A stretch of 64,000 bases of DNA from Thecamonas trahens ATCC 50062 (lineage: Eukaryota; Apusozoa; Apusomonadida; Apusomonadidae): the NCBI RefSeq assembly GCF_000142905.1, contig NW_013657658.1, positions 251,769-315,768 of the forward strand, read 5' to 3'. The notes beneath the pieces are model-generated. The model ran no database searches, was not told the DNA's origin, and worked only from the letters and a program-made list of their open reading frames with translations. Numbering within the stretch: position 1 is the first letter of the stretch; each line of letters opens with the position of its first letter. Position numbers and translations under genes: made by a program. Shown here one piece after another: positions 53,004-63,000 of the stretch.

Positions 53004-56000
53004 CAAGCTCGGCTTCGGTCTCTGCCAAGAGCTGATGAAGGTAGGATGAGCGGTCTGTGCGCGATGGGAGTGCAAGCATGGGAGTTGTCGCTGGCGTGAG
53101 TGCTGGGAGCAGCGAGGACGCCGTCGCGGTGGCTGCGGCAGCGTCGCGCCTGTGGCGTGCTCGGGTCCGCCGCCCGCTGCGGACAATCGGCACCGGCGTC
53201 GACTGCGGCTCGCTGCGAGAGTAGCCCACCTCGTGGGCGGCCACCAGCGCAGTCTTGAACGCATCCGCAAAACCCGGCGACGCGTCTTCCGCGGCGTCAT
53301 AGACCTGCAGCGTCCGCGGCGGTTCGACAAAGTACATCGAGATGTAGTCGCATGTGTCAAAGTCTTCCTCCGGCGCGTCCGAGATGCTCGAATGATCATC
53401 GTCGTCGTCGTCATCCCCGCCATCAGCCCCGTTGTGGATGGCGACCCGGCGCTGGGCACTCGCCCGCTGGCGATCACGGGCGGTGGAGGTGGCGACAAGG
53501 CCAAAGCCGTCGATGGCCGGAACCGGATCGAGTGCGTCGCCAGCCCGCTGCGTGGAGAACGAAAACGACGAGGCCATAACCGGGGTAGCCAATGAGGCGG
53601 TAAACGGCGAGCGGGCCGAGGAAGGCGTAGCCTGGGCGAGCGTCATGGACGCGAGATGGACTTGCGCCGCGGCGAGGAGCATGGTGTCGCGGGCGTGAAG
53701 TTGGGCGCGGGCAGCGAGAACCAAGTTGTCGGAGGCAACGGCATTTGCCCAGACGTCTTCGAGGGCAGCGAGGCTGTCGATGCCTGCCACGTCCGCGGCC
53801 CAAGCGTAGGTCTCCCAGTGGTCGCGGGGCGGCACTCGCTCGCGGGCTAGCGACGGTCCCGACGGGCTGTTCGCGGCGACGGCAAGGACGGCGAGCTTGC
53901 GCAGCAGAATGGGATCCGAGCCAAGCGCGGCGTCAGCGATGACCTCGCGGCGCCAGCGGAGGATCTTGATGACGTTTGCTGGGGCGGCGCCGGGCGTTGT
54001 GGCCGCCAGCGGAGCGGCGGCGATACGGGCGGCGAGCGCCGGAGGCTCGGGCGGCTCGCCGGCGAGGAGGCGGGTATAGATGGTGACAACGGCGTCGCGC
54101 GAGGTTGCTGTTCGAGTTAGCTCGTCGAGAAACATGACGGCATCGGCGCCAAGCGGCGAGAGGGCATAGAAGCAGGCGACGGTGAGCGAGCGACGGCGCT
54201 CGAGCACGTGGGCAACCTTAAACTTATTGAAGAGGACGACGCGGCGGGCAGCAGCGGCCCAGGCGCGGAAGACCTTGATGAGGGTGAGGCGCGGCGCGAA
54301 ACGCGGCCCGCCCAGCGCGTACACAGCAAACAGTAGGGTAGCGCGTGGGGCGGTGGGGGCGAGTATCAAGGCGCGGGCGGCGAGATGTCCGAGCCTGCGG
54401 TGGCGGAGCCATGCCTTGAGCCGCTTCCACGCCACGTGCTTGAGGAGGAGGGCATGACGATGGGTTAGGGCGTCTCCGGCGGTGCGGCGGCGCATCTCGA
54501 CCTTGAGCTTGTGGAACCAGCGGCCGAGTTTCCAGCGGCGCGCGCGCGAGTCGAGGGTGTGGGCCCGCCAATACGGCCAGACGGCGGACCACAGATTGCG
54601 CGAGTTGAAGGCGACGGCTGTGGCGTGGCGGGTGCGCGCCTCCGAGGCCGCGGCCGTGTGCCTGTGCCAAGCGGAAAAGGCCCTGCGGAGATGGAGTGAG
54701 GACGCGGCAGTGAGGGCGTGCATGACTGCAGCCGACTGCTTGTGGTAGCGGTCGAGAAAGGCGTCCCACTCGGGGATAGGCTCGGCAAAGGTGGGGTGCG
54801 GAGCGCCAGCGCGCTCGGCGGCGCGCATGTGGGCGTAGCGGTACCACATGACAAAGGTAAGGCCGGCAAAGTTGACCGAGTATGCGTCGCGGAGGAGGAC
54901 CATGGCGTGCTGGATGGCGGCAGCCCGGCGCTTACGCATCTGGACCCATTGGTACCAGTGCTGGATGACGTTGCGAGTGGTCCGGAGCTGGATCATGGCG
55001 CGAAAGGCGACAATGACCCTGTGGACCCGCGAGCCCGAGTCGATGGAGACGCCAGCAAGCTTGAACACCGGATTCGAGGCCTGCATGGCGAGAAAGACCT
55101 CGGTGCACTTGTACCGCTGCCGGTTGTAGACGACTTGAAACTCGAGGGCGCGAAAGGCTTTGGACATCAGCCGCAACCGGTTTGCCCGCTCCGAGACAAC
55201 AGCCTGGACCCAGGCCGAGAAGACCGGGCGGAGGAAGGCTGCAGTTGCGGCGACGCGATCGTTGATGGCGGTTACCAGTTGGAGACGGCGAACAGTGGCC
55301 CGCCACCACTGCTGGATCCGCCGCGCCGCCCGCGATGACTTGGCAGTTCGGCGATGAAGGTCGAGGAATGCATCGATGTCGACGTCGACCGGCGGTCCGC
55401 TCCGCGAGCCAGCCGCGAGCTGCAGCCGCGCATCGCGGCCAGCCCTGAGGCCAAGCGCGGTGGCAGGTCGCCGGCGTGCGACAGCCGAGCTGGGCCGCGA
55501 GCCAGCACGGGCCGAGCCAAGCACCGACGCAACTTTGCGAACTAGCGGTGCGGTCTGAGGCGGGAGTGGCAGCGTTTTGGCCGAGTCCGGTGAGTACGGC
55601 AGAAGATCGTGAGGCAGCAGCGGCGACGGCGGTGGGGTCAAAGGTGGCTTGGCTGCTGCAGACGGGCGATTGCGGCGGCGCAGCGGCGCAGCACTCATCG
55701 GCCTCCTTCGCCCAGCTTTTGACTTGCTTCCAGCAGTCATTCGAGGCCCGCGGGCGTTTCGCGAAGCAGATATGGCGCGAGCAGCGACCGCAGGCGATGC
55801 CGGCCGAGCAAGCTTTCGCCCACCACGAGAGCGAGAGCTGCCAGCCTCGGCCTCTGCAGCTTTGCCGACAGTGAGCCTCGGCGATACTGCCGACAGCAGT
55901 TGTGATGGACGGGCGCGATGAGAGCGGATGGGCAAGGAGGTCGGACGCGACGAAGACGGAGACAGAGAAGGAGACAGAGGCAGTGACGGCTGACCGAGCT

Positions 56001-56073
56001 CAGAGCCAATGGTCACGGTTGTCAGGCGAGAAGGAGTATGGCGGGGAGGGTACTCGGCGAGGACGGGCAGCAT
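52963..56073 (-). CDS. Sfi1-like centrin-binding repeat protein, 5' end uncertain
   Basis: About 1036 aa if the ATG at 56073-56071, touching the assembly gap, is the start. The middle (about 280-640) is a series of Trp- and Phe-centred helices with spacing of about 30-40 residues: RRIQQWWRATVRRL, AFLRPVFSAWVQAVV, VIQHWYQWVQMRKRRA, HLRRAFSAWHRHTAAA, LIKVFRAWAAAARRV. This is the Sfi1 pattern (hydrophobic-x-x-W) whose helices bind centrin along centrosomes, spindle-pole bodies or basal bodies. The N-terminus is Ser/Arg/Pro-rich; the C-terminus has an acidic patch (GADGGDDDDDDDHSS) and a short coiled coil. The true start or a further exon may lie in the gap. The stop lies inside the ClpP coding end, so transcripts overlap. 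Confidence 0.72.
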   Translation of the reverse strand: MLPVLAEYPPRHTPSRLTTVTIGSELGQPSLPLSPSLSPSSSRPTSLPIRSHRARPSQLLSAVSPRLTVGKAAEAEAGSSRSRGGRKLARPASPAVAARAISASRNARGPRMTAGSKSKAGRRRPMSAAPLRRRNRPSAAAKPPLTPPPSPLLPHDLLPYSPDSAKTLPLPPQTAPLVRKVASVLGSARAGSRPSSAVARRRPATALGLRAGRDARLQLAAGSRSGPPVDVDIDAFLDLHRRTAKSSRAARRIQQWWRATVRRLQLVTAINDRVAATAAFLRPVFSAWVQAVVSERANRLRLMSKAFRALEFQVVYNRQRYKCTEVFLAMQASNPVFKLAGVSIDSGSRVHRVIVAFRAMIQLRTTRNVIQHWYQWVQMRKRRAAAIQHAMVLLRDAYSVNFAGLTFVMWYRYAHMRAAERAGAPHPTFAEPIPEWDAFLDRYHKQSAAVMHALTAASSLHLRRAFSAWHRHTAAASEARTRHATAVAFNSRNLWSAVWPYWRAHTLDSRARRWKLGRWFHKLKVEMRRRTAGDALTHRHALLLKHVAWKRLKAWLRHRRLGHLAARALILAPTAPRATLLFAVYALGGPRFAPRLTLIKVFRAWAAAARRVVLFNKFKVAHVLERRRSLTVACFYALSPLGADAVMFLDELTRTATSRDAVVTIYTRLLAGEPPEPPALAARIAAAPLAATTPGAAPANVIKILRWRREVIADAALGSDPILLRKLAVLAVAANSPSGPSLARERVPPRDHWETYAWAADVAGIDSLAALEDVWANAVASDNLVLAARAQLHARDTMLLAAAQVHLASMTLAQATPSSARSPFTASLATPVMASSFSFSTQRAGDALDPVPAIDGFGLVATSTARDRQRASAQRRVAIHNGADGGDDDDDDDHSSISDAPEEDFDTCDYISMYFVEPPRTLQVYDAAEDASPGFADAFKTALVAAHEVGYSRSEPQSTPVPIVRSGRRTRARHRRDAAAATATASSLLPALTPATTPMLALPSRTDRSSYLHQLLAETEAELATTTLAAQGSGGQ

Positions 56074-56173
56074 NNNNNNNNNNNNNNNNNNNNNNNNNNN
56101 NNNNNNNNNNNNNNNNNNNNNNNNNNNNNNNNNNNNNNNNNNNNNNNNNNNNNNNNNNNNNNNNNNNNNNNNN
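56074..56173. other. assembly gap (100 N)
   Basis: Placeholder-length gap at the 5' end of the Sfi1-like gene. The right flank is a GGGAGG/GA-repeat tract to 56236. Confidence 0.99.
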
Positions 56174-56263
56174 ACGGGGTACGGGACGGGAGGGAGGGAG
56201 GGGAGGGAGGAGGAGAGAGAGAGAGAGAGAGAGAGAGAGGCTCGGTTTAGGCGAGGCAGAGGG

Positions 56264-58025
56264 CTAGTTGTTCTTGGGAACCTGATCGGCGAGAAAGGTG
56301 GCGTCGGCAATGAGGACGGCGGCGGCAGCAAGGCCGATGCCAACGTTGACAAAGATGAGGATGATGTAGAGGGTGAGCTTGCGGTCGGATTCGGGGGTGC
56401 GCGGATCGTTGGAGGCCTTGAAAAGGGTGTTGACAAACGAGGTGCCGCCGAGGAGGCCGACGTAGAACATGGCCACAAACTGGATGTAGTACGGCATCCA
56501 CTTGTAGATGTCGTCGGCGAGCCAGAAGCCAAGGTTGAGGCCCTGGAGGACGGTGAGGATCTCGATGCGCGAAATCTTGAAGAAGCGCAGCGAGGAGCGC
56601 GAGACAAAGACACCGAGCTGGTAGCAGGCGGCGAGGATGACAAACGACTTGCGCTCCCAGAACGAGGCCCGCGGCGAGATGTGGTGCGGCTCGGCGTCGG
56701 CGGCGCATCCGACCGAGATCCAGTACTCGAAAAAGTAGACGGCGCCCATGTTGAGGCCGAGCCAGGTGACGAGGCGGAGGCAGCGCAAGACCCGCTGGGC
56801 GCCGGTCTCGTTCGGAGGCCCGACCTCGACGCCCGGCTGGACCACGCTGGCGTCAATCGGCGAGATGAGCGCGGTCCGCTCCGAGACGGCGGACCCGGCC
56901 TCGAGCTTGGCATCGGTGTTGAGCGAGGCGGCGACGCTCACCGCGCCCAGCGCCTTCTTGGCCACACCGTCCGAGTCATCATCAGCGGTAGGCGGCTTGA
57001 GGACGATGAAAAAGGTGAAGACGTAGATGGCGACAAGCGGGAGGAGGAGGAAAAAGGTGAGTGCCACCGAGAGCTCCAGATATGAGAACAGAATCATGGT
57101 GAACGAGCCGGCAATGCCGGCCAGGCCGGTGCCAGACGACCAGCCGCCAACCATGGTCGGCGAGTACCGCTTGAGCTCACCGACCATGACGCACTGGCCA
57201 AATGAGGTGCCGGTCCCGACAAGGACGACGGCAAAGAGCATAAAGTAAAAGTCAACGTCGGGGGAGAAGGCGATGGCGGTCAGGCCGGCCAGGAACAGAG
57301 CCGCCACCACCGTCATCCGCTTTGATGTCGACGTCCGTTCCAGAAACGCCGCATTGATCACTGCGTGTGGCCACCTCGGATGTTGTAAGTACTGCCCTCC
57401 CCCCTTCTCCCTTCTCCCACCCCTCTCTCGCAACTAAGACCTCCCCATCACTCGTCAACGTACTCTGAATGAGCGCACCCGTCGCCACATTGGCCCATAG
57501 GATGGCTCCGATAGCAGACTCTTTGTGAAACTGCTTGGCAAGGTCCTTCGACTTGGAGTTGACTGCCACGTAAGCTGCGATGGCATTGGGATGGGGGTGA
57601 GTAGATGTGGCGCAGCCGATGGTGGGCAGGAAATAAAGGATGAAGCAGCCTCCTACGTGACTTGACCCATCTCAATCTCTCGATCCCCCCCCCCCCCCCT
57701 TTCTCGCTCTCCTGCTCATCACACTCTATCTTGCCGCCTTCTGTCGGCAGACTGCGATCTGCGATCTGCCATCAAGTTGCGGCCTGTAAAGATCTCATCA
57801 GCTGGTCAAGACCCATCCGACTCGTCGAACCGCCATCAGATCGTCGACCTTCTACCCCCCCCTCCCCTCCCCTCCCCTCCCCTCCCCTCCCCCCCCTCCC
57901 CTCCTCCTCCATTCTTGCTGGCCCGTACCAAAGTTGTTGATGGTGCCCATGATAAAGAACCCAATCCAATTCCGAGCATAATGAGCATCCTCCACCTGCA
58001 CGCCCCCCATCCCCCATACATCCAT
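56264..58025 (-). CDS. CLN3: battenin (CLN3), lysosomal membrane protein
   Basis: 434 aa from three exons: 58025..57929, 57574..57464 and 57360..56264. Exon 1 encodes MDVWGMGGVQVEDAHYARNW and IGFFIMGTINNF. Its GTACGG donor joins in phase 1 to AYVAVNSKSKD, recreating the NNFAYV signature of CLN3. Exon 2 (GAILWANVATGALIQ) joins through a GTACGT donor in phase 1 to exon 3. Exon 3 has the remaining membrane helices, including SPTMVGGWSSGTGLAGIAG, YQLGVFVSRSSLRFFKIS, LQGLNLGFWLADDIY and VGLLGGTSFVNTLFKAS, each matching human CLN3 closely. Total length nearly equals human CLN3 (438 aa). CLN3 is an 11-12-helix lysosomal/vacuolar protein of the MFS-like fold needed for glycerophosphodiester clearance and pH homeostasis. 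Only exon 3 would be found by simple frame searching. Confidence 0.93.
57361..57463 (-). other. CLN3 intron 2
   Basis: 103 nt. GTACGT donor, ACGCAG acceptor, phase 1. Confidence 0.8.
57575..57928 (-). other. CLN3 intron 1
   Basis: 354 nt. GTACGG donor followed by a G-rich tract in the transcript (CCCCTCC repeats on the plus strand, 57857-57905). ATCGCAG acceptor. The phase-1 join yields NNF-AYV. Confidence 0.88.
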
Positions 58026-58603
58026 AAGTATTGATATTATGCCTATGCCCCCCCCTCCCTCCCCCCCTGTCTCCCCCCCCGCCTCACCCTCTCGCGCCTC
58101 TCCCTCCCAACCAAGTCACGAGGCGCAGGTCACCCACCCTCACATCCCCCCCCAGTCACCTACATGACGCATGGGAACACCCACGGCTCCGGCAGCACCC
58201 ATGCCTCCCATACTCGTCTTGTTCTTCTACCACTCCCAAGGGGGGGTGTGGGGGGGGGGGGGGCAGGAGGTGGTCTGTGAGAGAGCTGCAGAGGTGCAAA
58301 GGCAAGAGGCTGGCTGGTGTGCCGGCCAAGACGTCGCAGTTTGGGCGCGTTGCTGGAGGTGGCTACCATCATCATCATCATGCTCCACTTTGGTGAGACC
58401 TCATTCTCGAAGCTTGCATCGCCGGCAATCTTGTGTTGTCTTTTGTTGCCTTGATTGCCACTATTGTCCTCCGCCGGTGATATTGAGTCGATGACAGAGC
58501 TGTACATCAACTATCCCCCCGGCCGGGCTGGGGCCATCGGGGAGGGCTGTACGACTCTTCAGACAGCTGAAGAGCCAGCATCTGGATCCTGATCTCTTAA
58601 AAA
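58026..58603. other. intergenic stretch upstream of CLN3
   Basis: 578 nt with C tracts (58050-58085, 58147-58155) and a G tract (58243-58263). A plus-strand frame near 58290-58467 encodes a His run and a hydrophobic stretch split by TGA; it is treated as a finding, not a gene. The CLN3 promoter must lie here. Confidence 0.4.
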
Positions 58604-59718
58604 CTAGTGATCATCGTAGCCATACTTCTGACCATCACCGTAATAACCTTGGCTGTTGCTGTGCCCAGAGTCACGCCGAAAGTCGTAGTCAAACTCGCGT
58701 ACGTCGTCGCTGTCAAAACCCGGCGGCGAGTGCAGGTCGGCCGGGGTGACCGCGGCGGGACGCGCGCTCCTGCCGTGGCCTCGCTGGCGGCCACCGGGCG
58801 AGCGTGCATCGGGATTCGAGAGTTTTGGCACTGGGCGGGCACGAAACATCCGGGCTTGGCGGGCCTCGGCTTCCTTGCGCTCCTTGCGGCTTGTCCGGCC
58901 CTTGACGCTTACATCTGCGGTGCGCCGCTTCTTGCGTGCCTTGCGCTGCACCTGCCAGCCCGGCTGGCGCGGCTCGGCTACCTCCTTGATCACCATGCGC
59001 CCTGCCCTTCGTGTCCCCCGCGCGGCGCTGCTTCCCGCGCCCGGGGGAGAACCGTCCGTGCGCGCGTGCCGCGACACTGCCGGCGACTTGCGCCGTGTTG
59101 ACCGCCGCGGCTGGCTCGATGCCATCTTTGACCGCTGTTCGCGGGTCATGGCGCCTGGAGCAACAGCCGAGACGGTTGACATTGCAGCAGCCACACCCTT
59201 GAGCAGCTCATGCGGCTGGGCCATGTCATCCGCCAGCGACACCGTCCGTCCCGATCGCCGTCTCGGCGGCACCCCCCCGTTGGCCCTCTTTGCCCGCTCC
59301 CGTCCCAGCACCCGCTCCCGCAGTTTGGCATACTCCGACTTGGCAGGAGGGTGACCATATCCGTAGCCCTGACCATGGGCATAGCCATAGCCATCGCCAT
59401 CGCCATCGCCATGGTATCCACGTCGTTGTTGATGATGATGCTGGTGATGTTGATGTTGATGATGATGACCCACTCCATGATGACCACCTTGATCACCACC
59501 ATATCCGTATCCGTTCGCCACATCATCGCCTTGCCCATGATATTCAACCCATACCCATACCCATGCCTGTCGCCGCCACCATCACCACCACCACCACCTC
59601 CTCCACCGCCACGCCGCCGCCCGCCACCGCCACCGCCACCTCGTCCTCCTCTCCGTCGCTCATGGACCGGAGGAGCCATGACGGTAGCCTCGGCTCCAAA
59701 AGTCACGTTCTTTCCCAT
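58604..59718 (-). CDS. Gly/His/Tyr-rich low-complexity basic protein
   Basis: 371 aa from ATG 59718-59716 (MGKNVTFGAEATVMAPPVHE). An N-terminal Gly/Arg-rich segment is followed by repeated GYGYG, a His-Gln run (HHHQHQHHQHHHQQ) and GDGDGDGYGYA. Then comes a basic region with several Arg/Lys clusters (QRKARKKRRTADVSVKGRTS). The C-terminus is Tyr/Asp/Gly-rich (GYYGDGQKYGYDDH). No known domain. The composition resembles RNA-binding or condensate-forming disordered proteins, but that is inference. The frame needs one extra T near 59540 (GGTTGAA, reading GFEYHGQGDD); with it the length is exactly divisible by three. Confidence 0.65.
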
Positions 59719-60002
59719 GCGTCACCGACAGGTCCACCTCCCCCTGGTCAAGCTCCACGCAAGACTAGACTACGCACAGAGTGTGGTGTGTCGCCCCTTT
59801 GCTCGCTTTCCCGTTCCCGTCGCTGTTGGCATTCACCGCCGTCATTGCCTTTTGGGCGTTGGTTGTCATTGGCATTCGTTCCTTCCATTGGCGTTCATGG
59901 CTGCTGCCACTGAACAATGGCGGAAGCACGCAGCTGATGGATGAGCCACAACAACACACATCCATGTCATGTCACCCATCGCCTGGCGTTGATCCTTTAC
60001 TG
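59719..60002. other. short intergenic stretch
   Basis: 284 nt between the coiled-coil gene stop and the Gly/His/Tyr-rich gene start, both on the minus strand. No repeat or RNA gene seen. Confidence 0.4.
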
Positions 60003-63000
60003 CTAAAAGTCGTAGATGAACCAGTCGAGGGAAGAGAGCTCGAGGAACTTCATGGCCACAAACGGGTGGAGGCCGCCCATCTCGTACTGGGCGCGTAGGA
60101 TGCACTCGACCTGCGACTGACCCTTGTTGCGGAGCATGGCCATGATCTCCTTCTCGTCCTCGTGGAACTTGGCGTTCTTCCGTGCCCACCGCCGCCGCGC
60201 TCGTTCCAGCCGCATAAAGTGCGACTTGGTCTCTTCGATGCGCCCGTCGAGATGCGCCCGCACGTCGTCGAGCGCCGTCCGCTTCTTGGCGTTTGTCGCG
60301 AGCGCCCGCGCGAGCGCTGCGTGCTCGACCTTGAGCGTACGCAACGCGGCCTCCTCGGCCGCGTTTAGCTTGCGCCCCGCCCCGCTCAGCGAGCTCTGCG
60401 CGGCCTCGACCTGCTCCATCCGGGTGTGCATCTCGCTGTCGGCGTCCTCGATGTGCGCCACGGCGTCGTCGTTGAAACCGAGCTCGATGTCGAGCTTCTC
60501 GGTCTCGAGCGCGAGGCCTTGCTCCTCGAGATCGTACCGTCGCGCTTTGAGCCGATGCTGCTTCTGCCGGACCTTGAGCAGTTGGTGTCGCATGGTGAGA
60601 CCCTTGGAGGCTGTCACCTCGCGGCGGTCGAGTACCTTGCGCTTTCGGATCTTGAGGTCCTGCGTCCACTCGTCCACAGACACATTGGCGCTCTCCACGG
60701 CCTTGCTCAGCTTGCGTGCCTCGCCCTGCGTCTGGGAAATCATCGCATGTAGCCGCGGCTTTTCGCTCGGCGCTATGCCCGGCAGCTGCTGCTTGAGCCG
60801 GTCGATGTCGGCGTGCTTGGCGTCGAGTGCAGCCTGCTGCTTCGCCACCTCTTCTTTCCGCGCCTCCAGCCGCTGGAACTCAAGGGTCAGGTCGTGATCC
60901 TGTGCATCGAGCCGCGCAGACTCGTCGCTCATGTCTTTCTCCACAGACCCATATGAGGCAAGGAGCTTGGCCTCACGGTCCTGAAGCGCCACTTCCTCCT
61001 CTTGCACCTCCATCATCATCGACTGCAGCTGCTCCTCCTCGTGGAGCAGCGTCCGCCACTGCTTCGCCGCCTTGCCGCCTTGGAACGAGCGCTGGTAAAG
61101 CGCCACGTTTTTGCTAGCCACGTACGTCTCTTCGCGCAGCTGCGCCGGCGTCGGCGACGTCGACCGCGACCGCCGAGGCGATGCCTCGCGCGAGCCACCG
61201 ATGTTTGCTCGCGTCGGGCTCAAGGTTGCCGCGCTCGCCCCGTCGCGCTCTGCGTCGAGCTCCTTGCGCGCCTTAGCGTACGCCCGGAGCTTGGCCACAT
61301 ACGCCGGCGACGCGTCCGGCGCCATCGAGTCCATCAGCTCGTCGTCGTCCAACGAGCCCGAAGATGAGCCCTCGTCGTCGTGCACTACCCGCGAGTTGCG
61401 CTTGATGAGAGAGGTAACCTCGCGCAGCGAACCATGCAGCGCCGTGTCAGCCGCCAGTGCCGCCGTCAGCCGCCGCACCTGCGCCGCTGCGCTTGCCCGA
61501 CGCGCCTGCATCTTGTGCAGCTCCTCGCTCGCCTTTTTCCGCTGCTCTTGCAGCGACGCCACGCTCGGCGCCGACGAGCCGAGCACCACCTCGCGCGACC
61601 GGAAGTCTGCAATCTCGTACTCGAGGTCGCGCGCCTGCACCTCAGCCGACTGCACAAACTCGCGAAGCTCCATGATCTTCTTGCGCTTCTCGGCTTGCGA
61701 CGCCGGAACTACTGTCAGCTCCGCATCCACCAACGCCTGGTGCGAGCGGGTCTCGCTCAGCTGAGTGCGCGCAGCCTCGACAGCTTGCTCGTCGCCCGCC
61801 TCGCGCGCCTCGGCCTCGCGGATCTCCAGCTCGGCAATCCTGGCGACAAGCTCATCGTGGATGGTCTCCACCTCGTCCTCGCTCAGATGTGCACACTCCT
61901 TGGCTACCGCCACCACCCGGAACCGCGCCGTGTCCAGAGCACGTTCAGCCTCAGTAGCTGCGGCCTCGTCACCCGCCGCCTGGGCGGCATCAAGCTTGGC
62001 CTCCAGCCGCACAACCTCGGCGTTGGCTTGGTGCAGCGCCTTGAACCGTGCCTTGCCGTCGAGTTGCTGTGCCTCGAGATAAACTAGCCGGCGCTCGAGC
62101 ACCACGCGCCGATCGTCAAGTGCACGAGTCACATCAGATCCGCTACCAGCCTCTTGCGCTGCCGCCAGCTGGCTCTCTACCTTGCGCAGCTCGATCTGCG
62201 TCTTCCCGGCCTGGGTCTGGAAGTGGCGAACCGCGGCAGCGCGGGCATCGTCCTTGGTAGATGCGCCGCCGGCGCGCCCACGTCCGCGTCCGCGCTGCAG
62301 TAGCGAGCTACGCCCACGCCCTCCACCTTTGGGCTTGGGTGGTGGTTCAACCGCAAGCACCTGGTCGGCGTAGTGAACCTCTGCCAGCTGCCGCTCCAGC
62401 GTCGCCAGCACCTGAGATGAGACACGCTCGTGCCGCTGGTGCGCCGCGCCGCGGACTAGGCCGCGCCGGGCAGAGATCTCGCCTCGCAATGCGGCTTCTT
62501 CTGCGCTGATCTTCTGCCGCACCGCGGTGCGAGCGCTGGCTTTGAGCGCACGGGTGTGTTCCGACAGCGTCCTCGTCCGCGCCCGTAGCGCGTCCAGCTT
62601 GACCTCCTGGTGCTCACGGACCTGGGTCGAGTTATCTAGAATCGACTCGCCAAGCTCGGCCAGCTGCGAGTCGCCTTGCTTGGTCGACTTTTCGCCCGCG
62701 AGCTCAGAGTGCAGGTCATGGAGTCCGAGCTCCTTGGCCGTCAGCTCGGCTGTCACAGTTGTCAACGCCTCCACACGAGCATGCGCCGCGTCCACCTCGC
62801 CTGGCACCCTGTCGGTCTCCAGTGTCGAGCGCTTCCGTGACGCCGACCCAGCCCTTCCACCGCCGGACGTCATCATCTGCTTCAGCTGCACCTCGGTCGA
62901 CTCTTTGCCCATCTGTTCCAGCATCGGCGCAAGCTTCTGCTCCAGCTCGGCCGCCTCCTTTTGCTGCTTCTTGCCCGGGCTCGACTCGGACGATGCTGGT

